DNA of 18,918 bases from CALZKI01 sp045124055 (GTDB lineage Bacteria; Bacillota; Clostridia; Lachnospirales; Lachnospiraceae): the NCBI GenBank assembly GCA_045124055.1, contig JBGVKZ010000025.1:1-18918 (forward strand), in the 5' to 3' direction. Made by a program: the position numbers and the translations under genes. Under the pieces are notes generated by a model. It had not been told where the DNA came from and did not search any database. It saw only the letters and a list, made by a program, of their open reading frames with translations. Positions 15,334 to 18,918 of the stretch are shown piece after piece (position 1 is the first letter of the stretch; each line of letters opens with the position of its first letter).

Positions 15334-15376
15334 AAAAAAAGATAGTGTAAAATATTGAAATATTACACTATCTTTT
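15334..15376 (-). terminator. Rho-independent terminator of tatD-rsmA
   Basis: A perfect 14-bp stem (AAAAGATAGTGTAA at 15337-15350 with its complement at 15363-15376, loop 12 bases) directly after the rsmA stop, followed on the minus strand by a run of seven T (15340-15334). It insulates the next promoter downstream. Confidence 0.9.
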
Positions 15377-15381
15377 ATAGT

Positions 15382-16251
15382 TTACCTTATCTTTTGATAT
15401 ATTTTATTAGAAAATTCTGCAAATTTTTCTAAACTGAAAGTTTCACCTCTGACAGTGGCACTTTCACCCATTTCGGAAAGAACTATTGCTACCATTTCTT
15501 TGGAAATATTCAAATTTGGTGCATTTCCTATGGCATTTACCAGTGTTTTTCTTCTCTGGTTAAAAGTTGCTCTTATAAGAGAAAACATAAATTCCTCATT
15601 TTCAACAAAAACAGGCGGATTTTCGTATCTTGTAAGCCTGATAACTGCACTTCCTACATTTGGACGAGGCATAAAACAGTTTGGTGGTACATTGGCAACG
15701 ATTTCCGGTTTTGCATAATATTGAACCGCTAGGGAAAGAGCACCATAATCCTTTGTACCAGGACCTACTTGCATACGGTCTGCCACTTCTTTTTGTACCA
15801 TAATAGTAATACTTTTAAGTGGTAAATGACTTTCAAAAAGTCCCATAATAATAGGAGTTGTAATATAGTAAGGTAGATTCGCAACTACTTTTATTGGTTT
15901 TCCGCCATTTTTTTCGTCCACCAATTTTTGTACATCTACCTTTAAAATATCATCATTTATCACTGTAACATTATCATATTCCGACAAAGTATCTTCCAAA
16001 ATCGGAATTAGTGCTTTATCAATTTCAACCGCAATAACTTCTCGTGCATTTTCACATAAGTACTGAGTCATTGTGCCAATACCCGGACCAATCTCTAATA
16101 CACAATCGTCTTTTGTAATGCCGGATTCCTCAATAATCCGTTCCAAAACGCGTGTGTCTATTAAAAAGTTTTGCCCAAATTTTTTTTGAAAGTTAAATCC
16201 ATATTTTTGAATGATTTCTATGGTATTTTTTGGATTTCCTAAGGTTGCCAT
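15382..16251 (-). CDS. rsmA: 16S rRNA dimethyladenosine transferase (RsmA/KsgA)
   Basis: Dimethylates the two adjacent adenosines at the 3' end of 16S rRNA (A1518/A1519 in E. coli numbering) during 30S maturation, using SAM. Seen in 289 aa: the family N-terminus KKFGQNFLID (23-32), SAM motif I EIGPGIGT (53-60), the acidic motif VAVEID, and catalytic NLPYYITTPII (125-135), then MPRPNVGSAVIRL and the C-terminal substrate domain with FNQRRKTL. Full length and intact. AGAGG lies seven bases before the ATG. It follows tatD by 16 bases; rnmV, often found between them in Firmicutes, is absent. Confidence 0.96.
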   Translation of the reverse strand: MATLGNPKNTIEIIQKYGFNFQKKFGQNFLIDTRVLERIIEESGITKDDCVLEIGPGIGTMTQYLCENAREVIAVEIDKALIPILEDTLSEYDNVTVINDDILKVDVQKLVDEKNGGKPIKVVANLPYYITTPIIMGLFESHLPLKSITIMVQKEVADRMQVGPGTKDYGALSLAVQYYAKPEIVANVPPNCFMPRPNVGSAVIRLTRYENPPVFVENEEFMFSLIRATFNQRRKTLVNAIGNAPNLNISKEMVAIVLSEMGESATVRGETFSLEKFAEFSNKIYQKIR

Positions 16252-16267
16252 TTTCTTTCCTCTCTAT

Positions 16268-17053
16268 TTAATCCGCTATTTTATATATTTTCATCGCATT
16301 TTCATAGGTTATTTTCATTACTTCTTCCTCTGAAATATTTTTTAACTCCGAAATTGCCTTAATGACATAAGGAAGATTTAACGAACTATTTCTTTTTCCT
16401 CGATGTGGCTCTGGTGAAAGGTAGGGACAGTCTGTTTCAATCACAATTTTATCTATGGGAATGTATTCTACTGCTTCCTTAAGCTTTTTGGAATTTTTAA
16501 AGGTAACAACTCCTCCAATTCCAAAAGAAAATCCCATATCTAAAAAGATTTTTGCAATTTCTTTTGTATAGGAAAAGCAGTGCACAATTCCACCTACTTC
16601 TTCCGCTTTTTCACAAGTCATAATGTCCATCGTATCTTTTGCTGCATCTCTCGAATGAATAACTATCGGCAATTTTACTTCTCTCGCCAAAGCAATCTGG
16701 CGTGCAAACCACTCTTTTTGAATGGCTCTATCCGGCTCGTCCCAATAATAATCCAGACCAATTTCACCAACAGCAACCACTTTATTGTGTATCCGTTGGT
16801 CTTTTAAACATTGTTCCTTAAGCCACAAAAAACTTTCTTCATCTAATTTATCCACATCACAAGGGTGAACACCTACTGTGGCATAAATAAAATCATATTT
16901 GCTTGCCAGTTCCAAAGTCGTTTTCGTACTTTCAAGACTTGCACCAACATTAACGATATGGGAAATACCTGCATCTTTCATCTGCCCAAGTAATTCTTCT
17001 CTATCTAAATCAAAATCACTATCATCATAGTGTGCATGGGTATCAAAAATCAT
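16268..17053 (-). CDS. tatD: TatD-family metal-dependent hydrolase
   Basis: TIM-barrel metallohydrolase of the TatD/YcfH/YabD family, with reported DNase/exonuclease activity in several members; not part of the Tat system despite the name. Seen in 261 aa: metal ligands His6 and His8 (DTHAH), Glu97 (GEIGLDYYW), His133 (VIHSRDA), His158 (HCFS) and Asp208 (IETDCPYLSP), all conserved. AGGAG lies six bases before the ATG. It is the first gene of the pair with rsmA, an arrangement common in Firmicutes. The start is well supported since DTHAH must be near the N-terminus. Confidence 0.95.
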   Translation of the reverse strand: MIFDTHAHYDDSDFDLDREELLGQMKDAGISHIVNVGASLESTKTTLELASKYDFIYATVGVHPCDVDKLDEESFLWLKEQCLKDQRIHNKVVAVGEIGLDYYWDEPDRAIQKEWFARQIALAREVKLPIVIHSRDAAKDTMDIMTCEKAEEVGGIVHCFSYTKEIAKIFLDMGFSFGIGGVVTFKNSKKLKEAVEYIPIDKIVIETDCPYLSPEPHRGKRNSSLNLPYVIKAISELKNISEEEVMKITYENAMKIYKIAD

Positions 17054-17105
17054 AGCTTTCTCCTATTTTGCAACCTAAAGCATTTGGATAAATTAAAAAA
17101 AATGC

Positions 17106-17134
17106 TTTACAACTGAAAAACATTATACTATAAT
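17106..17134 (+). promoter_or_regulatory. Promoter of the tRNA-Lys gene
   Basis: TTTACA (17106-17111), a 17-base spacer and a perfect TATAAT (17129-17134), about 32 bases before the tRNA 5' end. Confidence 0.8.
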
Positions 17135-17166
17135 AATCTTTGCGTTGTAAATAAAGAATACGTTTC

Positions 17167-17239
17167 GCGCCTCTAGCTCAGTTGGCAGAGCACCTGACTC
17201 TTAATCAGGGTGTCCAGGGTTCGAACCCCTGGAGGCGCA
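17167..17239 (+). tRNA. tRNA-Lys (anticodon CTT)
   Basis: A 73-base cloverleaf: acceptor GCGCCTC/GAGGCGC with discriminator A, D-stem GCTC/GAGC, anticodon stem CCTGA/TCAGG around the loop CTCTTAA (anticodon CTT, reads AAG), and a T-arm with GGTTCGAACCC. The CCA end is not encoded. It is a single-gene unit with its own promoter and terminator. Confidence 0.97.
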
Positions 17240-17266
17240 CTTGAGGGACTGATTTTGAGGACGTAG

Positions 17267-17291
17267 GAGCCTTGGGGTTGGTTCTTTTTTT
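17267..17291 (+). terminator. Rho-independent terminator of tRNA-Lys
   Basis: GAGCC (17267-17271) and GGTTC (17280-17284) pair with one G-T wobble around an eight-base loop, followed by a run of seven T (17285-17291). Confidence 0.65.
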
Positions 17292-17309
17292 GTGCTGTTT
17301 TCATAGGAA

Positions 17310-17410
17310 ATTAGATGATAGGGGAACAAGCATACCCCACCTGCCAAGTCAATCCTAATCAAGTGGTCGACCACCAAAAACGGCGGTCAGCTGTCGGTCA
17401 GCTTCCTAGA
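17310..17410. other. GC-rich patch with a palindrome and direct repeats, origin unknown
   Basis: The patch is visibly richer in G and C than its surroundings. It has the 12-bp palindrome GTGGTCGACCAC (17363-17374) and two copies of CGGTCAGCT (17384-17392 and 17395-17403). Repeated GGTC blocks of this kind occur at the ends of some IS21-type elements, so it may be an insertion-sequence relic near the tRNA; no transposase remains. No gene is visible between 17292 and 17456. Confidence 0.3.
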
Positions 17411-17456
17411 ATGATTGCTTTTTAACTCTAAATATTGACACTTGGGTAATAAAATT

Positions 17457-17491
17457 TCCCACTACTTAACAAAATTTGTAAAGTAGTGGGA
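17457..17491 (-). terminator. Terminator of the small membrane protein gene
   Basis: Perfect 11-bp arms TCCCACTACTT (17457-17467) and AAGTAGTGGGA (17481-17491), loop 13 bases. On the minus strand the stem is followed by AAATTTTATT. It lies 37 bases after the stop of the 164-aa gene; it could also stop plus-strand transcripts. Confidence 0.75.
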
Positions 17492-17527
17492 TTTGTGTTT
17501 AATTATATCTGTTAGACAAACTTGAAT

Positions 17528-18022
17528 TTATCGTTTATCGATTTCTCTTGCAATTCTACTTTTTTTCAATGTCTTATTCTTTAAATGCCCAATCAAAACA
17601 TTTGGATTATAACTATAAGATAGCCTTACTATATAATAATTTATCCACTCAATAATAGAAAATAGCAAAACAAAAACAGAAAGTATTGTCACTGCAATAT
17701 TACTGTAATTCAACACGATTACTAAAATCCCTATGCATAACAAAATTACATCTATTATTTTAAATATTCTGTATATAATTACTACATTTGTTGAAAGAAA
17801 CTTAGGATTGGACATTCTTTTAAATAAAACAAACCAGTAAATAGAACCTTGAATAAGAATAAAACTAAGAACCATCAATGGATACATAATTTGAAGCATC
17901 ATTTTGGGGTCCACTAACCACTTCTTAAACATAAAAAAGCAAAACCAAAACGATATCACTGCAGCAAGTTCCCCTGTACATAAGCTTATCAGTTCTTTTT
18001 TTATCTTTTCACGTAATTGCAT
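17528..18022 (-). CDS. Small multi-pass membrane protein, function unknown
   Basis: Protein of 164 aa with four hydrophobic segments (about 15-33, 43-66, 83-104 and 107-127), a basic N-terminus (MQLREKIKKEL) and a basic C-terminal tail (HLKNKTLKKSRIAREIDKR), so both ends are probably cytoplasmic. I do not recognise the family. GGAGGT precedes the ATG at a good distance. It lies 77 bases after the HAD gene in the same direction; a TATAAT at 18088-18083 without a clear -35 leaves open whether it has its own promoter. A terminator follows it. Confidence 0.75.
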   Translation of the reverse strand: MQLREKIKKELISLCTGELAAVISFWFCFFMFKKWLVDPKMMLQIMYPLMVLSFILIQGSIYWFVLFKRMSNPKFLSTNVVIIYRIFKIIDVILLCIGILVIVLNYSNIAVTILSVFVLLFSIIEWINYYIVRLSYSYNPNVLIGHLKNKTLKKSRIAREIDKR

Positions 18023-18099
18023 TACTTACCTCCACAAATTCAAGTTTATCTAACTGTTCGTCATATTGGAATTTGACAAACTATTATACATTTTGCAAT

Positions 18100-18765
18100 T
18101 TATCTCAACACATCATCTAAAAGTCCATTCATATCGGTAATTGTATAGTCTTGTCCGCTACTACCACCAATACCATTCCTATCAAGCCAAACAGTTTTAA
18201 TTCCAATCGCTTTTGGTCCCCAAATGTCATCCGTTATGGAGTCACCAACAAAAAGAACTTCGTGTGGCAAAAGACCATTTTCATCAAGGATTCGTGTGAA
18301 GAATTGACTAGCAGGCTTATAGCATTTTAAGTTTTCAGAAGTATATACTTTATGAACTGCAATACCATTTTTTTGCATTACACTTTCCAATACATCATTA
18401 TCCGTATTTGAACCAATAAAAACCAAATAATTCTTCATAAGTTCGCTCAATACAGTTTTAATCTCTGGATAAGCTTCTCGTTCAAATGCTCCAGTAAGCA
18501 AGGAATCCGCATCCTTTTCCGCATTCCTTTTTACATTATATCTATCATAAAACATTTGAATTCGCGCAATAAAAATATCACGTTCTGTCATAAATTCACA
18601 ATCGCTTGACGTGTGATTTTTATAATAAGATTTCCACTCCTCGAGAAATGCCGTTTCATCAATAATCATCCCACAATCAGTTATATTTTTCATTATTGTT
18701 TTTGCAGAACCACCACTTGTAACCCTAAAAAGAGTGCCAAATGCATCAAAAATTATTGCTCTCAT
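18100..18765 (-). CDS. HAD-superfamily hydrolase (phosphatase/dehalogenase-like)
   Basis: Cytoplasmic HAD hydrolase of 221 aa; the substrate is not predictable. Seen: motif I FDAFGTL with nucleophile Asp7 and Phe9 in the place of the second Asp of DxDxT, motif II GSNTD (Ser119), motif III Lys150 in CYKP, and motif IV GDSITDD (174-180). Loss of the second Asp in motif I occurs in haloacid-dehalogenase-like members, while the rest resembles phosphatases. A GTG at 18771 is possible, but the ATG at 18765 is chosen because GGGG lies seven bases upstream. The helical cap is between residues 15 and 95. Confidence 0.88.
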   Translation of the reverse strand: MRAIIFDAFGTLFRVTSGGSAKTIMKNITDCGMIIDETAFLEEWKSYYKNHTSSDCEFMTERDIFIARIQMFYDRYNVKRNAEKDADSLLTGAFEREAYPEIKTVLSELMKNYLVFIGSNTDNDVLESVMQKNGIAVHKVYTSENLKCYKPASQFFTRILDENGLLPHEVLFVGDSITDDIWGPKAIGIKTVWLDRNGIGGSSGQDYTITDMNGLLDDVLR

Positions 18766-18799
18766 AATCACACCCCAAAATTCAAAGTGAACAAAATCG

Positions 18800-18836
18800 C
18801 TGCGCGATGGCCTGCCAAGGCTGTGGCGCAGTTTTT
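18800..18836. terminator. Hairpin with T-run at the right edge
   Basis: CTGCGC (18800-18805) and GCGCAG (18826-18831) pair, with a further GCCT/AGGC inner stem (18810-18813, 18818-18821) and TTTTT on the plus strand (18832-18836). On the minus strand the stem is followed by CGATTTTGTT. It may end a minus-strand gene beyond the window; no plus-strand gene is seen for it. Nothing else is recognised from 18837 to the edge. Confidence 0.5.
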
Positions 18837-18918
18837 CTATTCTTTCTAAAAAAGGCAGTTGATTCCTCTTTAAAAAGTATCTATTGTTAAGTTACCACAC
18901 AAAACAAAATACAAAAGA

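Noticed and set aside
17167..17410. Attachment site of an integrated element at tRNA-Lys
   Set aside because: No integrase gene is present and no second copy of the tRNA 3' end could be found in the window.
1..18918. CRISPR array or defence system
   Set aside because: No regularly spaced direct repeats of suitable length and no cas or toxin-antitoxin-like pairs were seen.

Overview
The window looks like chromosome from a flagellated, low-GC Firmicute of the Lachnospiraceae (Clostridium cluster XIVa, in the neighbourhood of Eubacterium rectale, Roseburia or Lachnospira). This rests on AT-rich coding sequence, strong AGGAG-type ribosome binding sites, a Tad pilus operon with a TadZ-type protein, a BofA/YaaL pair typical of spore-forming lineages, flagellin next to a very large accessory flagellar-type protein, and a glgB. 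No database search was possible, so the species is not named.

Layout. Positions 1-4965 (minus strand) hold a compact Tad (type IVc pilus) assembly operon in the order prepilin peptidase (tadV), tadZ, cpaF/tadA ATPase, tadB, tadC. The genes overlap or nearly touch. A good sigma-A promoter (5091-5119) with an inverted repeat across it lies just upstream. The left edge probably carries the start of another minus-strand gene. Positions 5156-5886 hold bofA (minus) and yaaL/DUF2508 (plus), divergently transcribed. yaaL converges on fliS and overlaps it. Positions 5863-10482 (minus) are a flagellar block: a 993-residue repeat-containing protein with a FliK-like tail, flagellin, and fliS. A candidate sigma-28 promoter precedes it. 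Positions 10591-15216 (minus) hold glgB (glycogen branching enzyme) and, just upstream of it, an 893-residue protein with TPR-like repeats, a long acidic linker and a degenerate AAA+ domain. Positions 15382-17053 (minus) are the housekeeping pair rsmA/ksgA and tatD. A plus-strand tRNA-Lys(CTT) with its own promoter and terminator follows at 17167-17239, then a short GC-rich patch with a palindrome and direct repeats. A small unknown membrane protein and a HAD-family phosphatase (both minus) complete the window.

How the genes work together. TadV would mature prepilins, CpaF would power pilus assembly through the TadB/TadC inner-membrane platform, and TadZ would position the machine. FliS is the export chaperone of flagellin. 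The large protein upstream of flagellin is probably a flagellum-associated factor made under the same sigma-28 control. glgB belongs to glycogen storage, and its upstream partner is uncharacterised. Nothing in the window is a CRISPR, prophage or intact insertion sequence. The most unusual items are the 993-residue flagellar-locus protein, the TPR/acidic/pseudo-AAA protein, the TadZ lacking a P-loop lysine, the TadC with an external insert, and the shared promoter box of tad and bofA.
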